Positions 34,423 through 42,780 of a stretch of 64,000 nucleotides of DNA are shown piece after piece. Made by a program: the position numbers and the translations under genes. The number at the start of each line of letters is the position of its first letter. The first letter of the stretch is position 1. The notes under the pieces were generated by a model, which made no database searches, had not been told where the DNA came from, and worked only from the letters and a program-made list of their open reading frames with translations. The DNA comes from Rhodoferax ferrireducens (lineage in GTDB: Bacteria > Pseudomonadota > Gammaproteobacteria > Burkholderiales > Burkholderiaceae_C), in NCBI RefSeq assembly GCF_003347515.1, contig NZ_QEII01000299.1, positions 1-64,000 on the forward strand, given 5' to 3'.

Positions 34423-36017
34423 TTAGCGGCCGTCTCGCGCTCGCGCAGCTTGAAGCGCTGGATCTTGCCGGTCGCGGTCTTCGGCAAATCCGTGACGAAT
34501 TCGATCTGGCGCGGGTACTTGTAGGGCGCCAGCCGCTCTTTGACGAAGGCTTTCAAGTCGGCCTCGGTGGCCTCTGCCCCCGACTTGAGCACGACAAAGG
34601 CCTTGGTTTTGGTCAGCCCCTCGTCGTCGGACACGCCGATGACGGCGGCCTCCAGCACCGCCGGGTGTTGCACCAGTGTGGCTTCCACTTCAAACGGCGA
34701 CACATAAATGCCGCTGACCTTGAGCATGTCGTCGCTGCGGCCGGAGTAGGTGTAGCTGCCGTCGGCGTTGCGCACGTATTTGTCGCCGCTCTTGGTCCAG
34801 GCGCCCTGAAAGGTTTCGCGCGATTTCTCGCGGTTGCCCCAGTACATCAGGGCGGCGCTGGGGCCCTGGATGTAGAGGTCGCCTGTCTCGCTGGCGCCGT
34901 CAGCGTTCACGGGCACCGGGCGGCCGTCGTCACCACGCAGCTCGATGTCGTAGCCCGGCACCGGCCAGCCGGTGGTGCCGTAGCGCACCTGGCCCGGGCG
35001 GTTGGACAAGAAGATGTGCAGCATCTCGGTCGAACCGATGCCGTCGATGATCTCGACCCCGAAGTGGGCGGTAAAGCGCTCACCCAGTTCGCTCGGCAAG
35101 GCTTCGCCGGCGGACGAAGCCAGCCGCAGCGCCACGTCTTTTTTGGCCGGCAGCGCGGGCGAGGCCAGCATGCCGGCAAAGCCGGTCGGCGCGCCGAAAA
35201 ATGCCGTGGGCCGCTGGCCGCCGATGTCGCCGCGCCAGCGTTTGAAGGTGGCGTCGGGCGTGGGCCGCTCCGCCATCAGAATCGTGGTGGCGCCCACGCT
35301 CAGGGGAAAGGTCAGCGCATTGCCCAGCCCGTAGGCAAAGAACAGCTTGGCGGCCGAGAAACAGACGTCGCGCTCGCTGATACCGAGCACCGGCTTGCCG
35401 TACAGCTCGGCTGTCCAGTAGGGATTGGCATGGGTGTGCAACGCGCCCTTGGGGCGGCCGGTGGAGCCGGAGGAATAGAGCCAGAAACCGGGGTCATCGG
35501 GGCCGGTGCCGGCCGGTTCCGCCAGCGGCGCCTGTTGCGCCAGCAAGGTGTCCAGCGCCACCATGCCGGCGGGCAAGGCAGCTTGCGGGCGCGAGACGAT
35601 CACGCTCTTGACCTCATGGCCGCCCTGGGCCAGGGCCGCCTGCAGGGTCGGCAGCAAGGCCGCGGACACCAGCGCCGCTTGGGCCCGACTGTGTTTCAGC
35701 ATGTAGGCGTAGTCATCGGCGGTGAGCAAGGTGTTCACGGCCACCGGCACGATGCCCGCGTACATCGCACCCAAAAAACTCACCGGCCAGTCGCTGCAGT
35801 CGTGCATCAGCAGCAGCACGCGCTCCTCGCGGCGCACGCCCGAGGCCAGCAGGGCAGCCGCCAGGCGGCGGATGCGCTCCGCCAGCTCGCCATAACTCAG
35901 GCTGCCCTGGTCGTCGATATAAGCCGTCTTGCTCGGGCGGGTCAGGTTGCGCTCTATCAGGTGCTGCGCAAAATTGAAAAGCGGCCCTGGCGGTTGGATG
36001 TCGGTGAAGCTTGTCAC
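34419..36017 (-). CDS. bclA: Benzoate-CoA ligase
   Basis: 532-residue AMP-forming ligase of the ANL family. AMP-binding motif YSSGSTGRPKGALHTHANPY, the benzoate-ligase-like FSAAKLFFAYGLGNALTFPL, SAGEALPSELG, DGIGSTEMLHIF, and the catalytic lysine in TATGKIQRFKLRE near the C-terminus are all present. It activates benzoate to benzoyl-CoA in the cytoplasm, entry step of the box pathway. It lies 26 bases after boxD. Related ligases accept 2-aminobenzoate or 4-hydroxybenzoate, but the surrounding box genes favour benzoate. Confidence 0.92.
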   Translation of the reverse strand: MTSFTDIQPPGPLFNFAQHLIERNLTRPSKTAYIDDQGSLSYGELAERIRRLAAALLASGVRREERVLLLMHDCSDWPVSFLGAMYAGIVPVAVNTLLTADDYAYMLKHSRAQAALVSAALLPTLQAALAQGGHEVKSVIVSRPQAALPAGMVALDTLLAQQAPLAEPAGTGPDDPGFWLYSSGSTGRPKGALHTHANPYWTAELYGKPVLGISERDVCFSAAKLFFAYGLGNALTFPLSVGATTILMAERPTPDATFKRWRGDIGGQRPTAFFGAPTGFAGMLASPALPAKKDVALRLASSAGEALPSELGERFTAHFGVEIIDGIGSTEMLHIFLSNRPGQVRYGTTGWPVPGYDIELRGDDGRPVPVNADGASETGDLYIQGPSAALMYWGNREKSRETFQGAWTKSGDKYVRNADGSYTYSGRSDDMLKVSGIYVSPFEVEATLVQHPAVLEAAVIGVSDDEGLTKTKAFVVLKSGAEATEADLKAFVKERLAPYKYPRQIEFVTDLPKTATGKIQRFKLRERETAAK

Positions 36018-36043
36018 TTGGGGTTCCTCGTACTTGGTTCTGA

Positions 36044-37594
36044 CTATGCGGACAAGGCAGCGAGTACGACTGTACTGGCTTGCACGGCACTGCGGCGGTG
36101 GTAGAAACCCAGGGCGCGCAGACCACCCAGCTCTTCGCCGCCGCCCGCCCGGCCCGGGCCGCCGTGCAGCGATTGCGGCATGACATTGCCGTGGCCGGTG
36201 TGCAGTTGCGCCACATCGGGCGAGATCACATGCACGCGGCCATGGCTGTCGGCCAGTTGCAGCGCCGTGGCGGCCAGTGTTTGCGGATCACTGCCGTACA
36301 GCGAAGCCACCAGCGAACCCTGACCGCGGCGCACCAGCGCCAGCGCATGTGCCGGGTCGCGGTAGGGCAGCAAGGTGGCGACGGGGCCGAACACCTCGGT
36401 GTCGTGCACGCGGTCAGCGCCATCGGCGTTGCGCACGCCCAGCAGCGTGGGGCCGACACAGCAAGCCACCGTCGAGTCTGCGTCCACCAGCGCGTGCGTG
36501 GCGCCGTCATGCAGGGTTTCGGCCTGTTGTTTCAGATAGTCCAGACCTTCACGCACGCTGGCCAGCTGCGCCTGATTGACCAGTGCGCCCATGCGCACGG
36601 ACTCGTTGCGCGGATTGCCGACCGTGGTCTTGGCCAGCCGTGCCGCAATCGCCTCCGCCGCCGCGCCATAAAACGCCTCGGGCACGAAGATACGGCGGAT
36701 CGCGGTGCATTTCTGCCCCGACTTGACCGTCATCTCGCGCGCCACTTCTTTCACCAGCAGGTCAAAAGCTTCGCTGCCGGGCACGGCGTCGGGCAAAAGC
36801 AGGGCCGAGTTGACGCTGTCAGCCTCGATATTGACGCGCACAAAACGCTGCGCCACGGCCGGGTGGGAGCGGATGACGGCAGCGGTTTCGGCCGAGCCGG
36901 TGAACGACACCACGTCGAAGGTCTGCAGTGCGTCCATCAGGCCGGCCGAGCTGCCGCAGACCACCGACAGCGCGCCCGGCGGGAAGATGCCGGCATCGAC
37001 CACATCCTTAACCATGCGCTGGGTCAGCCAGGCGGTGGCGGTGGCCGGTTTCACGATCACCGGCACGCCGGACAGCAAGGCCGGCGCCGCTTTTTCCCAC
37101 AAGCCCCAGCTTGGGAAGTTGAAGGCATTGATGAACAGCGCCACGCCGCGCGTCGGCACCAGCACATGCTGGGACTGGAACAGCGGGTCCTTGCCCAGGC
37201 GCGCGGCCTCGCCGTCCCGCATGAAATTAAGCTCACCGAGCGTCTCGCCGAGTTTGGCGTAGGTGCCCAGCGTGAAGATGCCGCCGTCGATGTCCACCGC
37301 CGAATCGTTCTTGACCGTGCCGCTGTTGGCGGTGGCGATCTCGTAATAGGCATCGCGGTTGGCCTGCAGCACCTTGACGGCGGCTGCCAGCATGGCGGCG
37401 CGCTCGCGGTAGCACAGCGCGCGCAGTGCGGCGCCACCTTGTTCGCGGGCAAAGGCAAAGCCGGCCGCCAGATCCAGGCCGGTGGCGTCCACGCGCACCA
37501 GCTCGGTCCCGAGCACGGGGTCGATGAGTGCCGTGCCGGCGCCGCGGCCGCTTTGCCACTGGCCACCGATAAAGTTGGAAATCAGTTCTGTCAT
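36044..37594 (-). CDS. boxD: 3,4-dehydroadipyl-CoA semialdehyde dehydrogenase
   Basis: 516-residue aldehyde dehydrogenase with catalytic Cys in KSGQKCTAIRRIFVP (about residue 296), glutamate region VNIEADSVNSALLLPD and cofactor region VVSFTGSAETAAVI. The C-terminal LHGGPGRAGGGEELGGL matches the PaaZ/BoxD group. It oxidises the ring-opened semialdehyde made by BoxC to 3,4-dehydroadipyl-CoA with NADP+. Second gene of the operon, 54 bases after the DUF4863 gene. Confidence 0.9.
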   Translation of the reverse strand: MTELISNFIGGQWQSGRGAGTALIDPVLGTELVRVDATGLDLAAGFAFAREQGGAALRALCYRERAAMLAAAVKVLQANRDAYYEIATANSGTVKNDSAVDIDGGIFTLGTYAKLGETLGELNFMRDGEAARLGKDPLFQSQHVLVPTRGVALFINAFNFPSWGLWEKAAPALLSGVPVIVKPATATAWLTQRMVKDVVDAGIFPPGALSVVCGSSAGLMDALQTFDVVSFTGSAETAAVIRSHPAVAQRFVRVNIEADSVNSALLLPDAVPGSEAFDLLVKEVAREMTVKSGQKCTAIRRIFVPEAFYGAAAEAIAARLAKTTVGNPRNESVRMGALVNQAQLASVREGLDYLKQQAETLHDGATHALVDADSTVACCVGPTLLGVRNADGADRVHDTEVFGPVATLLPYRDPAHALALVRRGQGSLVASLYGSDPQTLAATALQLADSHGRVHVISPDVAQLHTGHGNVMPQSLHGGPGRAGGGEELGGLRALGFYHRRSAVQASTVVLAALSA

Positions 37595-37648
37595 GTGTTC
37601 TTTCGATTTAACTTACGTCATCCGGGCGTCGGTCTGGTTTCGTAGATT

Positions 37649-38113
37649 TCAGCGGGTGAAGTCAATGCGGCCTTCGGGCAGCAGATAAAGCACAAGCGCG
37701 CGACCGCCGGTGACGGTAGGCGGGTGGGCGCTGCCGGGCGGGTAGACCAGCCAGCCAGCGGCGCGGCCGTCAAACCGGGCGCCGTCGTCGATCGGCATGA
37801 TCAGGTCGATCTCGCCGGTCGGGTGCGCATGGTGCGGGCCGGCAATGTCTTTCATATCGACCACGTCGACCGAGAAGCCGCCCAGGTCCGGCGCGGGCTT
37901 AAAGATGCGCCCGTAGCGGACGCCGCCGCCTTCGCGGTCGCACAACCAGCCCTCGGCGACACCGGCTTCGCAGCTTTGTTTCAGGCACTCATAAGTGACT
38001 GTGCCGACGCCGTGTTCGGCATTCAGCCAGGTATCCAGCGCGGCATCCAGGGGGCGCCCGGCCAGCTGGGCGCTAAGTTCTGCGATTTGTTCGCGAAATT
38101 GGGTGGGTGACAT
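37649..38113 (-). CDS. DUF4863-family protein (4-hydroxylaminobenzoate lyase-like)
   Basis: 154 residues with a helical N-terminus (FREQIAELSAQLAGRPLDAA) and a small cupin-like core: GPHHAHPTGEIDLIMP, FDGRAAGWLVYPPGSAHPPT and GGRALVLYLLPEGRIDF. The histidines of HHAHPTGE and SAHPP could bind a metal. The DUF4863 family includes the PnbB-type 4-hydroxylaminobenzoate lyase of nitrobenzoate degraders, but it also recurs in box clusters, where its job is not known to me. First gene of the operon divergent from boxR, with GGAGAC before the ATG. That position suggests benzoate-induced expression. Confidence 0.75.
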   Translation of the reverse strand: MSPTQFREQIAELSAQLAGRPLDAALDTWLNAEHGVGTVTYECLKQSCEAGVAEGWLCDREGGGVRYGRIFKPAPDLGGFSVDVVDMKDIAGPHHAHPTGEIDLIMPIDDGARFDGRAAGWLVYPPGSAHPPTVTGGRALVLYLLPEGRIDFTR

Positions 38114-38141
38114 GGTTCGTCTCCGTGGTTACGATTCAGCT

Positions 38142-38172
38142 TGCACATTTCAACAAGATGAATTATTGTGCA
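38142..38172. promoter_or_regulatory. Possible BoxR-like TGCA half-sites between the divergent box operons
   Basis: The 88-bp gap between the DUF4863 gene and boxR contains two TGCA tetramers (38142-38145 and 38169-38172). Each is followed outward or inward by a degenerate partner (AACA, TTCA) at six-base spacing. They resemble, imperfectly, the BoxR operators upstream of boxC and may let BoxR control both directions. Confidence 0.3.
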
Positions 38173-38201
38173 GGCACGAACCATAAAGTTTCCCCTACAT
38201 C

Positions 38202-39176
38202 ATGTCAAGCACTATATTGCAGTTATCCGGGTTAGCACCTAGTCTGACCACCACCGACCTGGACCTCACCAAGGCGTCAACCGGCCCCGCCGAAGGCGTG
38301 GAGGGAGAGGAAAAAAACCCTTTCCTGGCGGCGCTGGGCGATCGCGTACGCGCCCTGCGTGCGCGCCGCGGCATGACGCGCAAGGCGGTCGCGATAGCGG
38401 CCGATGTGTCCGAGCGGCATTTGGCGAACCTGGAATACGGTGTGGGCAACGCCTCCATTCTGGTGCTGCTGCAAGTGGCGGGCGCCCTGCAGTGCTCGCT
38501 GGGTGAACTGATTGGCGACGTGACCACCCTGTCGCCCGAGTGGCTGCTGATCCGCGAATTGCTGGAGCAGCGCGACGATGCCACGCTGCAACGGGTGCGG
38601 ATCGCGATCGGCGAAATGCTGGGCACGGGCGGCGGCAATGCGGGCTTGAGCCCGCGCATCGCGCTGATTGGCTTGCGCGGCGCCGGCAAGTCAACGCTGG
38701 GCCAGATGCTGGCCGATGACCTGGGCTTTCCCTTTGTGGAACTGAGCCGTGAAATTGAAAAATTTGCCGGTTGCAGCGTGTCCGAAATCCAGGCGCTCTA
38801 CGGCGTCAACGCCTATCGCCGCTACGAGCGGCGCGCGCTGGAAGAAGCGATCCAGATCTACCCGGAGGCGGTGATCGCCACCCCCGGCGGCCTGGTGTCG
38901 GATGCGGCCACCTTCAACCAGCTGCTGGCCCACTGCACCACCGTCTGGCTGCAGGCCGACCCGGAAGACCACATGAAACGCGTTGCTGCGCAGGGCGACC
39001 TGCGACCGATGGCGGCCAGTAAGGAGGCCATGGAAGACCTCAAAGGCATCCTTACAGGCCGCGCGGCTTTTTATTCCAAGGCTCAATTCAAACTCGACAC
39101 CAGCGCGCAGCCGCTGGAGCCCACTTTTTTGGCTTTGCGGGAGATCGTCAGAAAAGTATTGCAGCTGCCGGCGTGA
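38202..39176 (+). CDS. boxR: BoxR transcriptional repressor (HTH fused to shikimate-kinase-like domain)
   Basis: 324 residues. XRE-type HTH about 45-105 (ALRARRGMTRKAVAIAADVS, ERHLANLEYGVGNASI), linker, then a shikimate-kinase-like domain from about 147 with P-loop GLRGAGKSTLGQ. The fusion is the signature of the BoxR/BzdR family, which represses benzoate degradation genes and is released by benzoyl-CoA. It sits between the two halves of the benzoate regulon, divergent from the DUF4863-boxD-bclA operon and just upstream of boxC. Confidence 0.93.
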   Translation: MSSTILQLSGLAPSLTTTDLDLTKASTGPAEGVEGEEKNPFLAALGDRVRALRARRGMTRKAVAIAADVSERHLANLEYGVGNASILVLLQVAGALQCSLGELIGDVTTLSPEWLLIRELLEQRDDATLQRVRIAIGEMLGTGGGNAGLSPRIALIGLRGAGKSTLGQMLADDLGFPFVELSREIEKFAGCSVSEIQALYGVNAYRRYERRALEEAIQIYPEAVIATPGGLVSDAATFNQLLAHCTTVWLQADPEDHMKRVAAQGDLRPMAASKEAMEDLKGILTGRAAFYSKAQFKLDTSAQPLEPTFLALREIVRKVLQLPA

Positions 39177-39192
39177 ATTAATTTTCGAAAGA

Positions 39193-39270
39193 TGCATAAA
39201 AATGCATTGTCACATCTCAATATATGCACTATCATGCGTGCAGTGGCATTGATTAATGCATTTTTGTGCT
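39193..39270. promoter_or_regulatory. Three BoxR operator boxes at 32-bp spacing
   Basis: TGCA-N6-TGCA is the operator reported for BoxR in Azoarcus. Here box 1 (39193-39206) matches perfectly: TGCATAAAAATGCA. Box 2 (39225-39238) is TGCA-N6-TGCG and box 3 (39257-39270) is TGCA-N6-TGCT. Starts are exactly 32 bp apart, about three helical turns, so bound proteins would line up on one face. Box 1 abuts the -35 and box 2 overlaps the -10 of the promoter at 39207-39235. Confidence 0.7.
39207..39235 (+). promoter_or_regulatory. Sigma-70-like promoter of boxC
   Basis: TTGTCA (39207-39212) and TATCAT (39230-39235) with a 17-base spacer; implied start near 39242, leaving a leader of about 50 bases to the GTG of boxC. 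A second fit, TTGATT-N17-CATATT (39249-39277), would start inside the ribosome site and is less likely. Confidence 0.5.
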
Positions 39271-39291
39271 TCATATTAAGGAGAGCAACCC

Positions 39292-40950
39292 GTGAGCAAT
39301 CCCAGCCGTGTCGAATACCAAACCACCCCGTCCCAGTACAAACACTGGAAACTTGAGTTCAATGGCCCTGTCGCCACGCTCAAGGCGGATTTTGATGAAA
39401 ACGCCGGCCTGCGCCCCGGCTACAAGCTCAAGCTCAACAGCTACGACCTCGGCGTCGACATCGAGCTGAACGACGCCATCAGCCGCATCCGCTTCGAACA
39501 CCCCGAAGTGCGCACCGTGGTGATGACCAGCGCCAAGGAGAAAGTGTTCTGCTCCGGCGCCAACATCTTCATGCTTGGCGTCAGCAGCCACGCCTGGAAG
39601 GTGAATTTCTGCAAATTCACCAACGAAACGCGCAACGGCCTGGAAGACTCTTCCACCCACAGCGGCCTGAAGTTCCTCGCCGCCGTGAATGGCGCTTGCG
39701 CCGGCGGCGGCTACGAGCTGGCGCTGGCCTGCGACGAGATCATCTTGGTGGACGACCGCTCCAGCGCGGTGAGCTTGCCGGAAGTGCCTTTGCTGGGCGT
39801 GCTGCCCGGCACCGGCGGCCTGACCCGCATCACCGACAAGCGCCATGTGCGCCACGATCTGGCCGACCTGTTCTGCACCAGCGTCGAAGGGGTGCGCGGC
39901 GACAAGGCCGTGGCCTGGCGCCTGGTGGATGCGATCGCCAAGCCGGCGGTGTTTGCCCAGAAGGTACAAGAGCGCGCGCTGGCACTGGCCGCCCAAAGCG
40001 ACCGCCCCGCCGAAGCCAAAGGCGTGAGCCTGAGCCCGTTGGAGCGCACGTTAGAGGCCGACGCCCTGCGTTACTCCCATGTCACGGTCGAAATCGACCG
40101 CGCCAAGCGCACCGCCACTTTCACCGTCAAGGCGCCCACAGGCAAGCAACCCACGGACATCGCCGGCATCACAGCCGCTGGCGCCGCCTGGTACCCATTG
40201 GCCATGGCACGCGAACTGGAAGATGCCATCCTGCAGATGCGCACCAACGAAACCGACATCGGCACCTGGTTGATCAAGACCGAAGGCGACGCGACTGCCG
40301 TGCTGGCGATGGACGCCACGCTGCTGGCGAACCAGGGCCACTGGCTGGTGCGCGAAACCATCGGCCTGCTGCGCCGTACGCTGAGCCGCCTGGACGTGTC
40401 CTCACGCAGCCTGTTTGCCCTGATCGAGCCGAATTCGTGTTTTGCCGGCACCTTGCTGGAACTGGCCCTGGCCTGCGACCGCAGCTACCACCTGGCCTTG
40501 CCCGATGATGAAGTGCGCACGCCCCGCATCACGGTGGCCGAGACCAATTTCGGCCTGTACCCGATGATCACCGGCCAGAGCCGCCTGGGCCGCCGCTTTT
40601 ATGACGAACAGCCGGCGCTGGATGCCGTGCGCGCCAAAGTCGGCCAGGCACTGGACGCCGACGCCGCCTTCGCGCTCGGCCTGGTGACCTCCAACCCCGA
40701 CGACATCGACTGGGCCGACGAAGTGCGCATCGCGGTGGAAGAACGCGTCTCGATGTCGCCCGACGCGCTGACTGGCATGGAAGCCAACCTGCGCTTCAAC
40801 GGCCCGGAAAACATGTTCACCCGCGTCTTCGGCCGGCTCACTGCCTGGCAGAACTGGATTTTCCAGCGCCCCAACGCCGTCGGCGAAAAGGGTGCGCTCA
40901 AGGTCTATGGCAAGGGCGAGAAATCAGTTTTTGACTGGAATCGGGTCTAG
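39292..40950 (+). CDS. boxC: Benzoyl-CoA-dihydrodiol lyase
   Basis: 552 residues, GTG start with AAGGAG eight bases upstream. It is a long crotonase-superfamily protein: CoA-binding/oxyanion regions MTSAKEKVFCSGANIFMLG and ACAGGGYELALACDEI, with a second crotonase-like half containing FAGTLLELALACDRSYH. BoxC hydrolytically opens the epoxide/dihydrodiol of benzoyl-CoA, giving 3,4-dehydroadipyl-CoA semialdehyde and formate. Length fits the family (about 550). Its stop lies inside a dispersed repeat (40939-40980). boxB follows after 61 bases. Confidence 0.95.
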   Translation: MSNPSRVEYQTTPSQYKHWKLEFNGPVATLKADFDENAGLRPGYKLKLNSYDLGVDIELNDAISRIRFEHPEVRTVVMTSAKEKVFCSGANIFMLGVSSHAWKVNFCKFTNETRNGLEDSSTHSGLKFLAAVNGACAGGGYELALACDEIILVDDRSSAVSLPEVPLLGVLPGTGGLTRITDKRHVRHDLADLFCTSVEGVRGDKAVAWRLVDAIAKPAVFAQKVQERALALAAQSDRPAEAKGVSLSPLERTLEADALRYSHVTVEIDRAKRTATFTVKAPTGKQPTDIAGITAAGAAWYPLAMARELEDAILQMRTNETDIGTWLIKTEGDATAVLAMDATLLANQGHWLVRETIGLLRRTLSRLDVSSRSLFALIEPNSCFAGTLLELALACDRSYHLALPDDEVRTPRITVAETNFGLYPMITGQSRLGRRFYDEQPALDAVRAKVGQALDADAAFALGLVTSNPDDIDWADEVRIAVEERVSMSPDALTGMEANLRFNGPENMFTRVFGRLTAWQNWIFQRPNAVGEKGALKVYGKGEKSVFDWNRV

Positions 40951-40980
40951 CCCCCGTGTTCATTGCGTAAGCAGCTATTA
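40939..40980 (-). repeat. Dispersed ATAGCT-type repeat, copy D, overlapping the boxC stop
   Basis: Read on the minus strand: AATAGCTGCTTACGCAATGA ... GGGGGCTAGACCCGATT. It has the same outline as copies A-C, in opposite orientation. The first 12 bases are the last codons and stop of boxC, so the repeat supplies the end of the gene. Confidence 0.5.
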
Positions 40981-41011
40981 TTTTTCTAGCAAATATCCAC
41001 TGGAGATAAGC

Positions 41012-42439
41012 ATGAGTTCAATCACCTACAGCGACAAGATTCCCAACAACGTTAACTTGAGCGAAGACCGCACCCTGCAGCGCGCGCTGGAGCAGTGGCA
41101 ACCCAACTACCTGAAATGGTGGGGCGACATGGGTCCGGACGATTCGCAGAACTTCGATGTCTACCTGCGCACCGCCGTCAGCGTCGATCCGCAGGGCTGG
41201 GCGCAGTTCGGCCATGTGAAGATGCCCGATTACCGCTGGGGCATTTTCCTGAACCCGGCCGAGAAAGACCGCAAGATTCACTTTGGCGATCACAAGGGTG
41301 AAGACGCCTGGCAGGACATTCCCGGCGAATACCGCGCCAACCTGCGCCGCATCATCGTCACGCAGGGCGACACCGAACCCGCGTCGGTCGAGCAACAGCG
41401 CCACCTGGGCCTGACCGCGCCCAGCCAGTACGATCTGCGCAACCTGTTCCAGGTGAACGTCGAGGAAGGACGCCATCTGTGGGCCATGGTCTACCTGCTG
41501 CACAAATACTTTGGCCGCGATGGCCGTGAAGAAGGCGAAGCGCTGCTGGAGCGCCGCAGCGGCCAGGAAGACAACCCGCGCATCCTGCAGGCCTTCAATG
41601 AAGAAACGCCGGACTGGCTGAGCTTTTTCATGTTCACCTACTTCACCGACCGCGACGGCAAGTTTCAGCTGTGTGCCCTGGCGGAGAGCAGTTTCGACCC
41701 ACTGGCGCGCACCACCAAGTTCATGCTGACCGAAGAAGCGCACCACATGTTCGTGGGTGAGTCCGGCATCTCGCGCATCATCCAGCGCACCTGCCAAGCC
41801 ATGAACGAAATGAAGACCGACGACGTGGGCAAGCTGCGCGCGGCCGGCGTGATCGACCTGCCGACGCTGCAGCGTTACCTGAATTTCCACTTCAGCGTGA
41901 CGATCGACCTGTTCGGCGCGGACGAGTCCAGCAACGCCGCCACCTTCTATAGCACCGGCCTGAAGGGTCGCTACGAGGAAGGCAAACGCATGGACGACCA
42001 CATCCTGAAGGGCAGCACCTACAAGGTGCTCAATGTGCAAGGCGGCCAACTGGTCGAGAAGGAAGTGCCGATGCTCAACGCGCTGAACGAAGTGCTGCGC
42101 GACGACTACATCAAGGACTCCATCGGCGGCGTCGAGCGCTGGAACAAGGTGATCGAAAAAGCCGGCATCCCGTTCAAATTGAAGGTGCCGCACAAGGCCT
42201 TTCACCGCAATATCGGCGCGCTGGCGCAAGTCAAGGTGTCGCCGGACGGCCGTGTGCTGAACGAGGCCGAGTGGAAAGCCAATGTGGACAACTGGCTGCC
42301 CAGCGAGACGGACCGCGCTTTTGTCGGCAGCCTGATGGGCCGCGTGGTGGATCCCGGCAAGTTTGCCAACTGGATCGCGCCGCCGATGCTGGGCATCAAC
42401 CGTCAGTCAGCTGACTTTGAATATGTGCGGTTTAACTGA
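41012..42439 (+). CDS. boxB: Benzoyl-CoA 2,3-epoxidase, oxygenase subunit
   Basis: 475 residues, the usual BoxB length. Start MSSITYSDKIPNNV with TGGAGA upstream; an open frame 120 bases longer overlaps boxC in another frame and is rejected. Di-iron ligand regions are visible as NVEEGRHLWAMVYLLHKYFG and LTEEAHHMFVGESGI. With reductase BoxA it inserts one O atom into benzoyl-CoA to give the 2,3-epoxide. It is separated from boxA by a 341-bp repeat-filled gap, unusual for subunits of one enzyme. Confidence 0.95.
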   Translation: MSSITYSDKIPNNVNLSEDRTLQRALEQWQPNYLKWWGDMGPDDSQNFDVYLRTAVSVDPQGWAQFGHVKMPDYRWGIFLNPAEKDRKIHFGDHKGEDAWQDIPGEYRANLRRIIVTQGDTEPASVEQQRHLGLTAPSQYDLRNLFQVNVEEGRHLWAMVYLLHKYFGRDGREEGEALLERRSGQEDNPRILQAFNEETPDWLSFFMFTYFTDRDGKFQLCALAESSFDPLARTTKFMLTEEAHHMFVGESGISRIIQRTCQAMNEMKTDDVGKLRAAGVIDLPTLQRYLNFHFSVTIDLFGADESSNAATFYSTGLKGRYEEGKRMDDHILKGSTYKVLNVQGGQLVEKEVPMLNALNEVLRDDYIKDSIGGVERWNKVIEKAGIPFKLKVPHKAFHRNIGALAQVKVSPDGRVLNEAEWKANVDNWLPSETDRAFVGSLMGRVVDPGKFANWIAPPMLGINRQSADFEYVRFN

Positions 42440-42471
42440 TCCTGTTTAACGTGAGTTGCCTCACTGAGCCC

Positions 42472-42700
42472 GCAGGGGGAGTGGGGCACATGCCGCCGCT
42501 CATGTCCCCCGCCCTTCGGGCTCCTCCTTGACTTCGCTATGGCATGTACCCCACTCCCCCTGCTGCGAACGGTATTGCTTGCAGGCCGGCCCGAACGCGA
42601 CGCAGGATCAGGTGACTGGGGTGTACTGCGCAGTGAGGTCAAGGAGGAGGCCGAAGGCCGGGGGACACGAACGAAGCAGTGCACCCCAGCCGCCTGATCC
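42472..42700. repeat. Two related hairpin repeats between boxB and boxA
   Basis: The 341-bp gap holds two elements of the same kind in opposite orientation. Element 1: arms 42472-42494 and 42541-42563 (23 bp, one mismatch). Element 2: arms 42605-42629 and 42676-42700 (25 bp, three mismatches). Their cores are reverse complements of each other (GTCAAGGAGGAG then CCGAAGG then CGGGGGACA). An outer pair GTGAGTT / AACTCAC (near 42451 and 42724) encloses both. Such elements look like dispersed intergenic repeats of Comamonadaceae and could act as processing or attenuation sites. No gene is present. Confidence 0.75.
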
Positions 42701-42780
42701 CACACCAACGCAGCGAACGAAGTAACTCACACGAACGACGCAAAATACACAAGTGATCCAGAAAACAGAGAGGCATGACC

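Noticed and set aside
34224..36104. 626-codon plus-strand open frame opposite bclA and the hydrolase
   Set aside because: Antisense to genes with full catalytic motifs; composition (His/Arg/Gln-rich) is typical of reverse-strand reading.
36080..37645. 521-codon plus-strand open frame opposite boxD
   Set aside because: Same reasoning: boxD has its catalytic Cys and family length; the opposite frame has none.
39249..39277. Alternative boxC promoter TTGATT-N17-CATATT
   Set aside because: The implied start would fall in or beside the ribosome site; the upstream TTGTCA-N17-TATCAT fits leader length and operator layout better.
42440..42780. Small genes in the boxB-boxA gap
   Set aside because: Short frames here simply read through the inverted repeats; no ribosome sites or family motifs.
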